Source of the DNA: Streptomyces sp. NBC_00223
Lineage (GTDB): Bacteria > Actinomycetota > Actinomycetes > Streptomycetales > Streptomycetaceae
DNA length: 64,000 nt
Assembly (NCBI RefSeq): GCF_036199905.1
Contig: NZ_CP108109.1
Location: 4,649,501 to 4,713,500 of the forward strand
Reading direction: 5' to 3'
Shown here: in pieces, positions 34,060 to 43,152 of the stretch
Position numbering within the stretch: the stretch's first letter is position 1
Layout: each line of letters starts with the position of its first letter
Program-made: the position numbers and the translations under genes
The notes under the pieces: generated by a model
The model's database searches: none
What the model was told of the DNA's origin: nothing
Seen by the model: the letters and a program-made list of their open reading frames with translations, nothing else

Positions 34060-35427
34060 CTACGCCCCGCGCCGTTCCAGCAGTACGACGGCCACGTCGT
34101 CCGTCAGCTCCCCGCCGTTGAGCCCCCGCACTTCCGTCACGACCGCGTCCAGCAGCTCCTCGCCGCCCAGACCGGCCGCCAGCAGCCGCGCCGTGATGTC
34201 GACCATCCCGTCCTGGCCCAGCCGCGGTCTGCCCTCGCCCGGCACCCGGCCCTCGATCAGGCCGTCGGTGTAGAGCATCAGACTCCAGTCGCCGTCGAGC
34301 CGGACCGGGACACGCTCCCACTCGGCGTCCGGCAGCAGCCCCAGCGCCGGGCCGCCGTCCTCGTACGGCAGCAGCGCGGGCGCCAGGCCGGGACCGGTCA
34401 GCAGCGGGGCCGGGTGCCCGGCGAGATGGAGGTCCGCGCTACGGCCGTCGGGTGCGATGTCCACGGCGCACAGGGTCGCGAAGATCTCGTCGTCGGCGCG
34501 TTCGTGGATCAGCACCTGCTGGAGCGTACGCAGCAGGGTGGCGCCGCCGAGCCCGGCGAAGGTCAGCGCCCGCCAGGCGATGCGCAGTTCGACCCCGAGG
34601 GCGGCCGCGTCCGGGCCGTGCCCGCAGACGTCGCCGATCATCGCGTGCACGGTGCCGTCCGCGGTGCGCACGGTGTCGTAGAAGTCGCCGCCGAGCAGCG
34701 CGCGGCTGCGGCCGGGACGGTAGCGCGCCGTGAACCGCAGCCCGTCGGCCCCTTCGAGCAGCGGCGTCGGCAGCAGCCCGCGCTCCAACCGGGCGTTCCC
34801 CTGCGCGAGCAGCCGGGTCTCGGTGAGCTGGCGCTGTGCGAGATCGGCCCGTTTGCGTTCGACGGCGTAGCGGACCGCCCGGGTGATCGTCGCGGCGCTG
34901 ATCTCGTGCCGGGAGAGATGGTCCTGCGCGCCGGCGCGTACGGCCTCGGCGGCGGCGAGCCGGCTCTCCGCGCTGTCCCAGCCGCTGCCGTCCCCGCTGC
35001 CGTCCCCGCTGCCGTCCCCTTCGCCGTCCTCCCCGCCGTCGGTCAGGACGAGCACCGCGGTGCCGGGCGCGAGCCGCGTCACCTGGCGCAGCCCCTCCAG
35101 CACATCGGGCAGATCGAGCAGCACGCAGTGCACGTCGTCGGTGAGCAGCCGGCCGGCGGCGGTGAGGTTACGGGCCCTCAGGACGCGGATGCGCGGGCCG
35201 CCGCCGTCCTGGAAGTGGGGCGCGGTGAAGGCCCCGGTCGGGTCGTCGCCGATCACCAGCAGGGTGAACGAGGCCGGGCCCGCGGTGTCCTGGCGCTGGC
35301 GGGGCAGGGTGACGGGAACACGCGGGGGCGTTGAGGAGCCGGAATCGTCCTCGGGCGCGGCCGTGTCGCCCTCGGCCCCGGACGCGGTGGCTGAGGGTCG
35401 TTCCGCGCCGCGCTTCGCAGCGGACAT
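34060..35427 (-). CDS. SpoIIE-type PP2C phosphatase with degenerate receiver-like N terminus
   Basis: 455 aa from ATG 35427 (AGGAG 7 nt upstream). The N-terminal part (about 55-190) resembles a response-regulator receiver (FTLLVIGDD ... HCVLLDLPD ... AVLVLTDGGED), interrupted by a GDGSGDGSGDGSG insert. The C-terminal PP2C/SpoIIE domain has GGDFYDTVRTADG (metal-binding Asp), MIGDVCGHGPDAAAL and LMLYTDGLIEGR, ending LTDDVAVVLLERR. Such phosphatases dephosphorylate anti-anti-sigma factors in general-stress pathways; the partner is not encoded here. Confidence 0.88.
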   Translation of the reverse strand: MSAAKRGAERPSATASGAEGDTAAPEDDSGSSTPPRVPVTLPRQRQDTAGPASFTLLVIGDDPTGAFTAPHFQDGGGPRIRVLRARNLTAAGRLLTDDVHCVLLDLPDVLEGLRQVTRLAPGTAVLVLTDGGEDGEGDGSGDGSGDGSGWDSAESRLAAAEAVRAGAQDHLSRHEISAATITRAVRYAVERKRADLAQRQLTETRLLAQGNARLERGLLPTPLLEGADGLRFTARYRPGRSRALLGGDFYDTVRTADGTVHAMIGDVCGHGPDAAALGVELRIAWRALTFAGLGGATLLRTLQQVLIHERADDEIFATLCAVDIAPDGRSADLHLAGHPAPLLTGPGLAPALLPYEDGGPALGLLPDAEWERVPVRLDGDWSLMLYTDGLIEGRVPGEGRPRLGQDGMVDITARLLAAGLGGEELLDAVVTEVRGLNGGELTDDVAVVLLERRGA

Positions 35428-35703
35428 CACGGGACTCCTTCCCTCCCCCCGAGGGTCGTCAGTCAGGCGACCCTAGTGGCTGGAGACGGCGACGCGGGAG
35501 GGCGGACTCCGGCCGCTCAGGGCCATACGCGGTGGCCAGAGGGGGATTTCGCCGTCGATGTGGGTATCCGCGCATGACGAACATCACGCGGCCCTCGGAC
35601 CCCGCGAGGCCCGCCTCCGGACTGCCTCAGGCCCCCTCCGCGCGCGGCGGCCGGACCGCGTGAGGCCACCCGCGACAGCCCCGCGCCGCCCCCGCGAAAC
35701 CCC

Positions 35704-36570
35704 TCACCCCTTCGGCGCCAGCGCCGCCCACGCCACCGTGACCTCTCCCTGCCGCCACCGCCCCGGCCCGTCCACCACCGGCCAGCCGCCGTCCCGCAGA
35801 TCCCGTACCGCCCGGATCCACCGCTGCCGCGCGCCCAGCGACGACAGCGGCGCCGCGCTCGCCCACGCGCGGTCGAAGGCGGTGAGGAACGCGTGCACCG
35901 GCTCGCCCGGCACATTGCGGTGGATCAGCGCCTTGGGCAGGCGTTCGGCCAGGTCGGACGGGCGGTCGAGGGAGGCGAGCCGGGTGGCGAAGGTGACCGT
36001 GCGAGGGCCCTCGGGGCCGAGCGCCACCCAGACGTGCCGCCGTCCGATCTCGTCGCAGGTGCCCTCCACCAGCAGCCCGCCGGGCGCCAGCCGGGCCCGC
36101 AGCCGCGCCCAGACGGCGGCGACCTCGGCCTCGTCGTACTGCCGCAGCACGTTCGCCGCGCGGATCAGCACCGGGCGGCGGCCACCAGGCCCACCCGGCC
36201 CACCCGGCCCGCCAGGTACGCCCGGTCTGCCATGTCCATCAGGGCCGCCCGGCCCCCCGGGCAGCGGCACCTCGAAGCCGCCGTGCACGAAGGTCAGCCC
36301 GTCGCGTGCGTACGGCCCCGCCGCCGCGACCCGCGCCGGATCGATCTCGACGCCGACCACCGCCGCGTCCGGCCGTACGTCCCTCAGCCGGCCGAGCAGT
36401 TCGACGGCGGTCCAGGGCGCGGCGCCGTAACCGAGGTCGACGGCGACCGGATCGGCCGTACGCCGCAGCTCATGGGCGTGGGTGGCGGCGATCCAGCGGT
36501 CCATGCGGCGCAGCCGGTTCGGGTTCGTGGTCCCCCTGGTCACCACGCCGACCGCGCGCACGCCGTTCAT
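35704..36570 (-). CDS. SAM-dependent methyltransferase (class I-like) with collagen-like insert
   Basis: About 288 aa from ATG 36570 (MNGVRAVGVV). SAM-binding motif I is VAVDLGYGAAPWTAVELL, and acidic motif II is AVVGVEIDPARVAAA. A glycine-proline-rich low-complexity insert (PGGPGGPDGHG ... GGPGGPGGPGG) sits near residues 110-130, probably a surface loop expanded by slippage. The rest has RAANVLRQYDEAEVAAVWAR. Substrate unknown; conserved next to mshA in Streptomyces. Confidence 0.8.
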   Translation of the reverse strand: MNGVRAVGVVTRGTTNPNRLRRMDRWIAATHAHELRRTADPVAVDLGYGAAPWTAVELLGRLRDVRPDAAVVGVEIDPARVAAAGPYARDGLTFVHGGFEVPLPGGPGGPDGHGRPGVPGGPGGPGGPGGRRPVLIRAANVLRQYDEAEVAAVWARLRARLAPGGLLVEGTCDEIGRRHVWVALGPEGPRTVTFATRLASLDRPSDLAERLPKALIHRNVPGEPVHAFLTAFDRAWASAAPLSSLGARQRWIRAVRDLRDGGWPVVDGPGRWRQGEVTVAWAALAPKG

Positions 36571-36826
36571 ACGACGAGCGTAGACGGCGGTACGGGGGTG
36601 GCGGAGGCGTGGGCCCCGGCGGACCGGGCACCCGGAGAGGAACGCGCCCGCCCGCGGACCATCACCCGAACAGGTGTCCGAGCGAACACCCGGGCCCGGC
36701 ACCCGTACCGGCCCCGGAAGCTATTGGTTCGGCAAATATCGGTGCAACAGGAAATGGAATGAACGATTCCCATGTTGAGCAAGGTTGTCACGGGGGTTCT
36801 CGGCCTCGGTCCGGCGGAAGGAACGC

Positions 36827-38170
36827 ATGGTGACCCAGTACACGTCCCGGCTCGGCGCGCTGCGTGGCAATGGCCCGCACAAGCGGTGGGGCGCCGGGCG
36901 GCGCGTACGCCGGGTGGCCATGCTGAGCGTGCACACCTCGCCACTCCACCAGCCGGGCACGGGTGACGCCGGCGGGATGAACGTCTACATCGTGGAGCTG
37001 GCCAAGCGCCTCGCCGAGCGGGACATCGAGGTCGAGATCTTCACCCGGGCGACCACGGGCGGCCTGCCCTGCACGGTGGAGCTGGCGCCGGGCGTGACCG
37101 TACGGCATGTGGACGCCGGGCCCTACGAAGGGCTCGCCAAGGAGGAGCTGCCCGCGCAGTTGTGCGCCTTCACCCACGGCGTGATGCAGGCGTGGGCCGT
37201 GCACCGCCCGGGCCACTACGACCTCGTGCACTCGCACTACTGGCTGTCCGGCCATGTCGGCTGGCTGGCCGCCCAGCGCTGGGGCGTCCCGCTGGTGCAC
37301 GCGATGCACACCATGGCCAAGGTGAAGAACGCCGCCCTCGCCGAGGACGACTGCCCCGAGCCCGTCGCCCGCGTCATCGGCGAGACCCAGGTGGTCTCGG
37401 CCGCAGACCGGCTGATAGCGAACACGGACGAGGAGGCCGGCGAGCTCGTACGGCACTACGACGCGGCGCCCGGCAAGGTCGCCGTCGTCCATCCGGGCGT
37501 CAACCTCGACCGTTTCCGGCCCGCGCCCGGCCGCGCCGCCGCCCGGGCCAGGCTCGGGCTGCCGCAGGACGCGGTGATCCCGCTCTTCGCCGGCCGGATT
37601 CAGCCGCTCAAGGCCCCTGACGTGCTGATTCGCGCCGTCGCCGTGCTGCTGGACGAGGACCCGACACTGCGCGAACGTATCGTCGTACCGATCGTCGGCG
37701 GCCCGAGCGGCACCGGCCTGGCCAAGCCCGAGGCGCTGCACAAGCTGGCCGCGCGGCTCGGGGTGTCCGATGTCGTACGGTTCCAGCCGCCGGTGGACCA
37801 GGAACGGCTCGCGGACTGGTACCGGGCGGCGACCGTGCTGGTCATGCCGTCGTACAACGAGTCCTTCGGCCTGGTCGCCATAGAGGCGCAGGCGTGCGGG
37901 ACGCCCGTGGTCGCGGCGGCGGTCGGCGGGCTGCCGGTCGCGGTGAGCGACGAGCGCACCGGCTTCCTCGTCCCCGGACACGATCCGCGCGACTACGCGA
38001 GGGTGCTGCGGCGCTTCGTCGACCAGCCGGGGCTGGGCACGGTGCTCGGCGAGGAGGCGGCCCGGCACGCGCGCGACTTCGGCTGGGACACGGCGGCGGC
38101 GGACACGGCCGAGGTGTACGCGGCAGCGCAGCAGGAGCACCGCCGTCACCTACGATCGGCCCATGGCTGA
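36827..38170 (+). CDS. mshA: D-inositol-3-phosphate glycosyltransferase (mycothiol synthesis)
   Basis: 447 aa from ATG 36827 with GGAAGGA upstream. GT-B/GT4 enzyme that transfers GlcNAc from UDP-GlcNAc to 1L-myo-inositol 1-phosphate, the first step of mycothiol synthesis. Visible motifs: substrate loop PGTGDAGGMNVYIVELAKRL, LVHSHYWLSGHVGWLAAQR, AGRIQPLKAPDVLI, and the nucleotide-sugar ESFGLVAIEAQACGTPVVAA (E-x7-E). Length and motif order match MshA. The YbjN gene begins inside its last 8 nt. Confidence 0.93.
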   Translation: MVTQYTSRLGALRGNGPHKRWGAGRRVRRVAMLSVHTSPLHQPGTGDAGGMNVYIVELAKRLAERDIEVEIFTRATTGGLPCTVELAPGVTVRHVDAGPYEGLAKEELPAQLCAFTHGVMQAWAVHRPGHYDLVHSHYWLSGHVGWLAAQRWGVPLVHAMHTMAKVKNAALAEDDCPEPVARVIGETQVVSAADRLIANTDEEAGELVRHYDAAPGKVAVVHPGVNLDRFRPAPGRAAARARLGLPQDAVIPLFAGRIQPLKAPDVLIRAVAVLLDEDPTLRERIVVPIVGGPSGTGLAKPEALHKLAARLGVSDVVRFQPPVDQERLADWYRAATVLVMPSYNESFGLVAIEAQACGTPVVAAAVGGLPVAVSDERTGFLVPGHDPRDYARVLRRFVDQPGLGTVLGEEAARHARDFGWDTAAADTAEVYAAAQQEHRRHLRSAHG

Positions 38171-38738
38171 GGACGGCGGGGTGAACGGCGCGGTGGGTGA
38201 CGCGGTGAGTCCGGTGAACGAGACGGGCGGCGCCGACGGGACGCCTGGCGTCGCGGCGGCCAGGCGGGCGATCGAACAGGCCCTGCGGGAAGCGGAATTG
38301 CCCTGGGAGTCGCCGAACGAGGGCGCGTACGTCGTCCAACTGCCCGGCACCCGCAAGCTGTCCACGACCTGCCAGCTGATCGTCGGGCGGCACACCCTGT
38401 CGGTCAACGCCTTCGTGGTGCGCCGGCCCGACGAGAACCACGAGGCCTTCTACCGCTGGCTGCTGGAGCGCAACCTCCGTCTGTACGGCGTGAGTTACGG
38501 CGTCGACCGGCTCGGCGACGTTTATCTCTCCGGACGGCTGCCGCTGGCCGCGGTGACCGCCGAGGAGATCGACCGGCTGCTCGGCGCGGTGGTGGAGAAC
38601 GCGGACGGCTCCTTCAATGTGCTGCTCGAACTGGGCTTCGCGTCCGCGATCCGCAAGGAGTACGCGTGGCGGGTGTCGCGCGGCGAGTCCACCCGCAATC
38701 TGGCGGCCTTCGCCCGCCTGACGGGCGAGGACGGCTGA
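38163..38738 (+). CDS. YbjN-domain (type III secretion chaperone-like fold) protein
   Basis: 191 aa. After a variable acidic N terminus of about 35 residues comes the YbjN domain: YVVQLPGTRKLSTTCQLIVG, HTLSVNAFVVRRPDENHEAF, RWLLERNLRLYGVSYGVDRL and DVYLSGRLPLAAVTAEEIDR. It overlaps mshA by 8 nt, so the two are co-translated. Actinobacterial YbjN proteins commonly accompany mshA; a chaperone-like role is suggested by fold only. Confidence 0.85.
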   Translation: MAEDGGVNGAVGDAVSPVNETGGADGTPGVAAARRAIEQALREAELPWESPNEGAYVVQLPGTRKLSTTCQLIVGRHTLSVNAFVVRRPDENHEAFYRWLLERNLRLYGVSYGVDRLGDVYLSGRLPLAAVTAEEIDRLLGAVVENADGSFNVLLELGFASAIRKEYAWRVSRGESTRNLAAFARLTGEDG

Positions 38739-38830
38739 CCGTCCCCGGGGGGAGGGCCGGCGGCGGGAGGGGCGGGCGGTGAGCGAGGGCGGCTGAGGGG
38801 CGGGCGGGCACCTCCATTACGCTCAGGGGT

Positions 38831-39589
38831 ATGGCTGCTGCTGCGTACAAGCTGATTCTGCTCCGCCACGGCGAGAGCGAGTGGAACGCGAAGAACCTGT
38901 TCACCGGCTGGGTGGACGTCGATCTCAACGACAAGGGCGAGAAGGAGGCGGTCCGGGGCGGTGAGCTGCTCAAGGACGCCGGCCTGCTCCCCGACGTGGT
39001 GCACACCTCGCTGCAGAAGCGCGCGATCCGCACCGCGCAGCTCGCGCTGGAGGCCGCCGACCGGCACTGGATTCCGGTGCACCGCTCCTGGCGGCTGAAC
39101 GAGCGGCACTACGGCGCGCTCCAGGGCAAGGACAAGGCGCAGACCCTCGCGGAGTTCGGCGAGGAGCAGTTCATGCTGTGGCGCCGCTCGTACGACACCC
39201 CCCCGCCGCCGCTGGCCGACGGCGCCGACTACTCGCAGTCCGACGACCCGCGCTACGCGACGATCCCGCCGGAGCTGCGGCCGCGCACGGAGTGCCTCAA
39301 GGACGTCGTCACGCGGATGCTGCCGTACTGGTACGACGGCATCGTGCCGGACCTGCTCACCGGCCGTACGGTCCTGGTCGCGGCGCACGGCAACTCGCTG
39401 CGGGCCCTGGTCAAGCACCTCGACGGCGTCTCCGACGCGGACATCGCGGGCCTGAACATCCCCACGGGCATCCCGCTCTCCTACGACCTCGACGCCGACT
39501 TCCGCCCCCTCACCCCGGGCGGCCGCTACCTCGACCCGGACGCGGCCGCGGCGGCCATAGAGGCGGTCAAGAACCAGGGCAAGAAGTAA
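38831..39589 (+). CDS. gpmA: 2,3-bisphosphoglycerate-dependent phosphoglycerate mutase
   Basis: 252 aa. Interconverts 2- and 3-phosphoglycerate in glycolysis. The phosphohistidine motif is ILLRHGESEWNAKNLFTGWV; substrate-binding RHYGALQGKDKAQT, the second catalytic His in LVAAHGNSLRALVKHLDG, and IPTGIPLSYDLD near the C terminus are all present. Length is normal for dPGM. It follows the mshA-ybjN pair in the usual Streptomyces order. Confidence 0.95.
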   Translation: MAAAAYKLILLRHGESEWNAKNLFTGWVDVDLNDKGEKEAVRGGELLKDAGLLPDVVHTSLQKRAIRTAQLALEAADRHWIPVHRSWRLNERHYGALQGKDKAQTLAEFGEEQFMLWRRSYDTPPPPLADGADYSQSDDPRYATIPPELRPRTECLKDVVTRMLPYWYDGIVPDLLTGRTVLVAAHGNSLRALVKHLDGVSDADIAGLNIPTGIPLSYDLDADFRPLTPGGRYLDPDAAAAAIEAVKNQGKK

Positions 39590-39698
39590 GGCGCGAGGCA
39601 GGTCGGGAAGCAGGGCTTCGACGCCGGGCGTGGAAGAGCCCCCGACCCGCGGGTTTCCGTGGGGAGGGGGCTTTCGCGTGGGCGGGCGGGGCGGGGAG

Positions 39699-39863
39699 CT
39701 AGTGGGTGCAGCCGCTGCACTGGCAGGGGTTGCCGGACTGGCAGCCGCAGCCGCAGCCCGAGCCGCAGCCGCACGCGGCGACCAGCGGGAGCGGGATGCG
39801 CAGTGGCGCGGCGTCGGGCGTGGGCTGGTGGCGTACGGGGGACGGCATCGGGGATTCCGGCAT
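39699..39863 (-). CDS. Small cysteine-rich protein
   Basis: 54 aa from ATG 39863, supported by AGGAGG 8 nt upstream (an ATG at 39893 is also in frame). The C-terminal third is CGCGSGCGCGCQSGNPCQCS: ten cysteines in the last 24 residues, with a GCTH end, after a proline-rich N terminus. This density suggests metal binding (metallothionein-like) or a ribosomal-type modified peptide; no modification genes are nearby. Convergent with gpmA. Function unknown. Confidence 0.65.
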   Translation of the reverse strand: MPESPMPSPVRHQPTPDAAPLRIPLPLVAACGCGSGCGCGCQSGNPCQCSGCTH

Positions 39864-40149
39864 CAGTTCACCCTCCTCAGGCTTCGTCGTCATCAGTGAA
39901 CCTCGCCACGTTCCGGCGCATCAACGGCGCACAAGGGCATAACGCCCGAACCCGATCACCCGGTACGCCGAGCCGGCTCCGCGCACGCCCCCGCGCCCGC
40001 GGACCGGCCGGACAGCCGGAGCGCCGCCCCCGCGTGGCCGGTGAGCCACCCGGACGTACGCACCCAAGCCGTACGCCCGGCCGCCCCCGTCCCCGCGAAC
40101 CCGGCGCCCCCACCCGCCGGAGGCCGGCCCCCACCCGGCGGAAAGCCCC

Positions 40150-40830
40150 TTACGCCCCCTCCACCTGCGTCGGCCCCGCGCTCAGCTCGTCCGCGTGCTC
40201 GCCCGTCACCAGGTAGACGACCCGCTTGGCCACCGACACCGCGTGGTCCGCGAACCGCTCGTAATACCGTCCGACCAGCGTGACGTCGACCGCCGTCTCG
40301 ATGCCGTGCTTCCAGCGGTCGTCCAGCAGGTGCTGGAAGAGCGTGCGGTGCAGCTCGTCCATCCGGTCGTCGTCCGCTTCGAGCTGCAGCGCGTCGTCCA
40401 CGTCCTTGCTGACGATGACCTCGCCCGCCTTGGCCACCAGCCGCTGGGCGAGCTGACCCATCTCCAGGATCGTGGTGTGCAGGTCGCGCGGCACCGCCGA
40501 CACCGGGAAGCGCAGCCGGGCGAGCTTGGCCACATGCCGGGCGAGGTCGCCCGACCGCTCCAGGTCCGCGCTCATCCGCAGCGACGTGACGACGATCCGC
40601 AGGTCGGTCGCGACCGGCTGCTGCCGGGCCAGCAGGGTGATCGCCCGGTTCTCCAGCTCGCGCTGGAGGTCGTCGACCTTCTCGTCCGCGGCGATGACGC
40701 TCTCCGCGATGTTCAGGTCGGCGTCGAGCAGCGCGGTGGTGGCCCGGCCGATCGCGGAGCCGACCAGCCGGGCCATCTCGACCAGCCCGTCACCGATCGA
40801 GTCGAGCTCCTCGTGATATGCGTCGCGCAT
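40150..40830 (-). CDS. phoU: Phosphate signalling regulator PhoU
   Basis: 226 aa from ATG 40830, with GGAAGGA upstream. All-helical PhoU with two homologous repeats: DSIGDGLVEMARLVGSAIGR / LRIVVTSLRMSADLERSGDL (E-R-x-x-D metal site) and DDDRMDELHRTLFQHLLDD / GRYYERFADHAVSVAKRV (E-R-x-x-D-H). It dampens PhoR signalling at high phosphate. Divergent from phoR-phoP, sharing the intergenic region with PHO boxes. Confidence 0.95.
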   Translation of the reverse strand: MRDAYHEELDSIGDGLVEMARLVGSAIGRATTALLDADLNIAESVIAADEKVDDLQRELENRAITLLARQQPVATDLRIVVTSLRMSADLERSGDLARHVAKLARLRFPVSAVPRDLHTTILEMGQLAQRLVAKAGEVIVSKDVDDALQLEADDDRMDELHRTLFQHLLDDRWKHGIETAVDVTLVGRYYERFADHAVSVAKRVVYLVTGEHADELSAGPTQVEGA

Positions 40831-40906
40831 CGCTGTCCTTCCGTGGGTACAGAGGCGTCTCCTCCACGCTGCCACGCTGATGGCCCTACGCGTACCGGCC
40901 GCGCCT

Positions 40907-40939
40907 CCCGGATGAACCGGCACCCACGTCAAGGTGAAC
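40907..40939 (-). promoter_or_regulatory. PHO box (PhoP-binding direct repeats) between phoU and phoR
   Basis: Read on the minus strand: GTTCACCTTGA, CGTGGGTGCCG, GTTCATCCGGG, three consecutive 11-nt units. Units 1 and 3 match the Streptomyces PHO consensus (GTTCACC-type) and the spacing is exactly 22 nt; the middle unit is weak, as is common. Location predicts autoregulation of phoRP and control of phoU. Confidence 0.75.
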
Positions 40940-41012
40940 TCTTGGCAACGTGCGTCCGAGAGGTACGTCTCAGGCTTGTGGATTGCTTGAGCGAGCCACC
41001 TAACCTGGACGC

Positions 41013-42302
41013 ATGGACGTGAACGCGGCAGTCGCCGCAGCCAGTGCGATCGCCGGTCTGCTGACCGGTGTGATCGCCGTGCTCGCGTTCCGCTGGAGCG
41101 AGCGCGAGCTCGCCCGCCCCACCCGCACCGCACTGCGGCCGCACGCGAGCGCCGTACTGCCGCCGGGCGTGGACACCGTGCTGTCCGTGCTCCGCTCCTC
41201 GGCGGTCGTCCTGGACGAGGGCGACGTCGTGGTCAAGGCCAGCTCGGCGGCGTACGCGCTCGGTCTGGTACGCGGCGGCCGGCTGGCCGTCGACCAGATG
41301 CTGCAGATGGCCCGAGAGACCCGGCGGGACGGGGAGATACGCCAGGTGGAGCTGGACCTGCCGCGCCGCGGCGCGGGCCGGGGCGAGGGCCTGGCGGTCT
41401 CCGCCCGGGTCGCGCCCCTGGGCTCGCGGCTGGTGCTGCTGCTGGTCGAGGACCTCACCGAGGCCCGGCGGATCGAGGCCGTACGCCGCGACTTCGTGGC
41501 GAACGTCAGCCATGAGCTCAAGACCCCGGTCGGCGCGCTCTCGCTGCTGTCCGAGGCCGTGATGGACGCGGCCGACGACCCCGAGGCGGTCAACCGCTTC
41601 GCCGGGCGGATGCAGATCGAGGCCACCCGGCTGACCAGCCTGGTCCAGGAGATCATCGACCTCTCCCGGGTCCAGGACGACGACCTGCTGGACGACGCCG
41701 AGCCGGTCGCGGTGGACGATCTCGTCGCCGAGGCCGTCGACCGCTGCCGTCACCAGGCCAACACCAAACAGATCACCATGGCCACCGGCACCACCCCTGA
41801 CCTGTACATTTGGGGGAACCGGGGCCAGCTTGCCGCGGCTCTCGGCAATCTCGTCGAGAACGCCGTCAACTACAGCCCCGCCCGTACCCGGGTCGGTATC
41901 GCCGGGCGCCGGATCAAGGCGTCCGGCGGGGATCTGATCGAGATCTCCGTGACCGACCAGGGCATCGGCATCTCCGAGAAGGACCGCGACCGGGTCTTCG
42001 AGCGCTTCTACCGGGTCGACCCGGCGCGCTCGCGGGCGACCGGCGGCACCGGGCTCGGCCTGTCCATCGTCAAGCACGTGGCCGCCTCGCACGGCGGAGA
42101 GGTCACGGTGTGGAGCGCCGAGGGACAGGGCTCCACCTTCACACTGCGGCTTCCCGAGGCAGGGATCGCCCGCGACCGCGCGCTTCCGCCCGGCACCGAC
42201 CCGGATGCCGAAGCGGACGCAGAACCGGCCGACGAGCCGTCGGACGACAAGCTTTTCCCGTCCCTCCCCGAACACATCCCCGCCCCGGAGGTCCTTCCGT
42301 GA
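41013..42302 (+). CDS. phoR: Phosphate sensor histidine kinase PhoR
   Basis: 429 aa. A single N-terminal membrane segment (AAAASAIAGLLTGVIAVLAF) is followed by a PAS-like sensing region, HisKA with FVANVSHELKTPVGALSLLS (phospho-His), and an HATPase: LAAALGNLVENAVNYSP (N box), DQGIGISEKDRDRVFERFYR (G1/F), GGTGLGLSIVKHVAASHGG (G2). The acidic C-terminal tail is family-typical. Orthologue of SenX3. Its stop overlaps the phoP GTG by 4 nt. Confidence 0.95.
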   Translation: MDVNAAVAAASAIAGLLTGVIAVLAFRWSERELARPTRTALRPHASAVLPPGVDTVLSVLRSSAVVLDEGDVVVKASSAAYALGLVRGGRLAVDQMLQMARETRRDGEIRQVELDLPRRGAGRGEGLAVSARVAPLGSRLVLLLVEDLTEARRIEAVRRDFVANVSHELKTPVGALSLLSEAVMDAADDPEAVNRFAGRMQIEATRLTSLVQEIIDLSRVQDDDLLDDAEPVAVDDLVAEAVDRCRHQANTKQITMATGTTPDLYIWGNRGQLAAALGNLVENAVNYSPARTRVGIAGRRIKASGGDLIEISVTDQGIGISEKDRDRVFERFYRVDPARSRATGGTGLGLSIVKHVAASHGGEVTVWSAEGQGSTFTLRLPEAGIARDRALPPGTDPDAEADAEPADEPSDDKLFPSLPEHIPAPEVLP

Positions 42303-42979
42303 CACGCGTACTCGTCGTCGAGGACGAAGAGTCCTTCAGCGACGCGCTGTCGTACATGCTCCGCAAGGAGGGCTTCGAGGTCGCGATATCCGCGACCGGG
42401 CCCGACGCGCTGGACGAGTTCGAGCGCAACGGTGCCGATCTGGTACTGCTCGACCTGATGCTGCCGGGCCTGCCCGGCACCGAGGTCTGCCGCCAGCTGC
42501 GGCTCAAGTCCAATGTCCCGGTGATCATGGTGACCGCCAAGGACAGCGAGATCGACAAGGTCGTCGGCCTGGAAATCGGCGCGGACGACTATGTGACCAA
42601 GCCCTTCTCCTCGCGGGAGCTGGTCGCCCGCATCCGCGCGGTGCTCCGCCGCCGCGGTGAGCCCGAGGAGATCTCCCCGGCCGCACTCGAGGCCGGTCCG
42701 GTACGGATGGACGTGGACCGGCACGTCGTCACGGTCGCGGGCGGCAAGGTGGATCTGCCGCTCAAGGAGTTCGACCTGCTGGAGATGCTGCTGCGCAACG
42801 CGGGCCGGGTGCTCACCCGGATGCAGCTCATCGACCGGGTGTGGGGCGCGGACTACGTCGGCGACACCAAGACCCTCGATGTCCACGTCAAGCGGCTGCG
42901 GGCCAAGATCGAGCCGGACCCGGGCGCGCCGCGCTTCCTGGTGACGGTTCGCGGCCTTGGCTACAAGTTCGAGCCGTAA
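42299..42979 (+). CDS. phoP: Phosphate response regulator PhoP
   Basis: 226 aa from GTG 42299 (GTGA overlap with phoR). OmpR/PhoB type: receiver with VVEDEES, phospho-acceptor Asp in LVLLDLMLPGLPG, conserved Thr/Lys in IMVTAKDSE and DYVTKPFSSREL. The C-terminal winged helix contains LPLKEFDLLEMLLRNAGRVL and TLDVHVKRLRAKIEP ... VRGLGYKFEP. Master regulator of phosphate starvation that also influences secondary metabolism in Streptomyces. Confidence 0.96.
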   Translation: MTRVLVVEDEESFSDALSYMLRKEGFEVAISATGPDALDEFERNGADLVLLDLMLPGLPGTEVCRQLRLKSNVPVIMVTAKDSEIDKVVGLEIGADDYVTKPFSSRELVARIRAVLRRRGEPEEISPAALEAGPVRMDVDRHVVTVAGGKVDLPLKEFDLLEMLLRNAGRVLTRMQLIDRVWGADYVGDTKTLDVHVKRLRAKIEPDPGAPRFLVTVRGLGYKFEP

Positions 42980-43076
42980 GCGGTGTGAGGGCCCGTAAGG
43001 GTCGCGGTCCCGGGATTCGCGCCCAGGACGCGAACAGGGTCCGAAACCGGTCGTGGGGGACGGGTGGGGAAGACAC

Positions 43077-43116
43077 GGCGGAGGGGTCCGGCCACACATG
43101 GCCGGACCCCTCCGCC
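43077..43116. terminator. Bidirectional terminator between phoP and the lipoprotein gene
   Basis: A perfect 18-bp stem: GGCGGAGGGGTCCGGCCA (43077-43094) and its complement 43099-43116, with a 4-nt CACA loop. Placed between convergent genes. Confidence 0.88.
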
Positions 43117-43152
43117 GTACGCCCTGTGACCGCCAAGGCGGCGACCCGGCGC

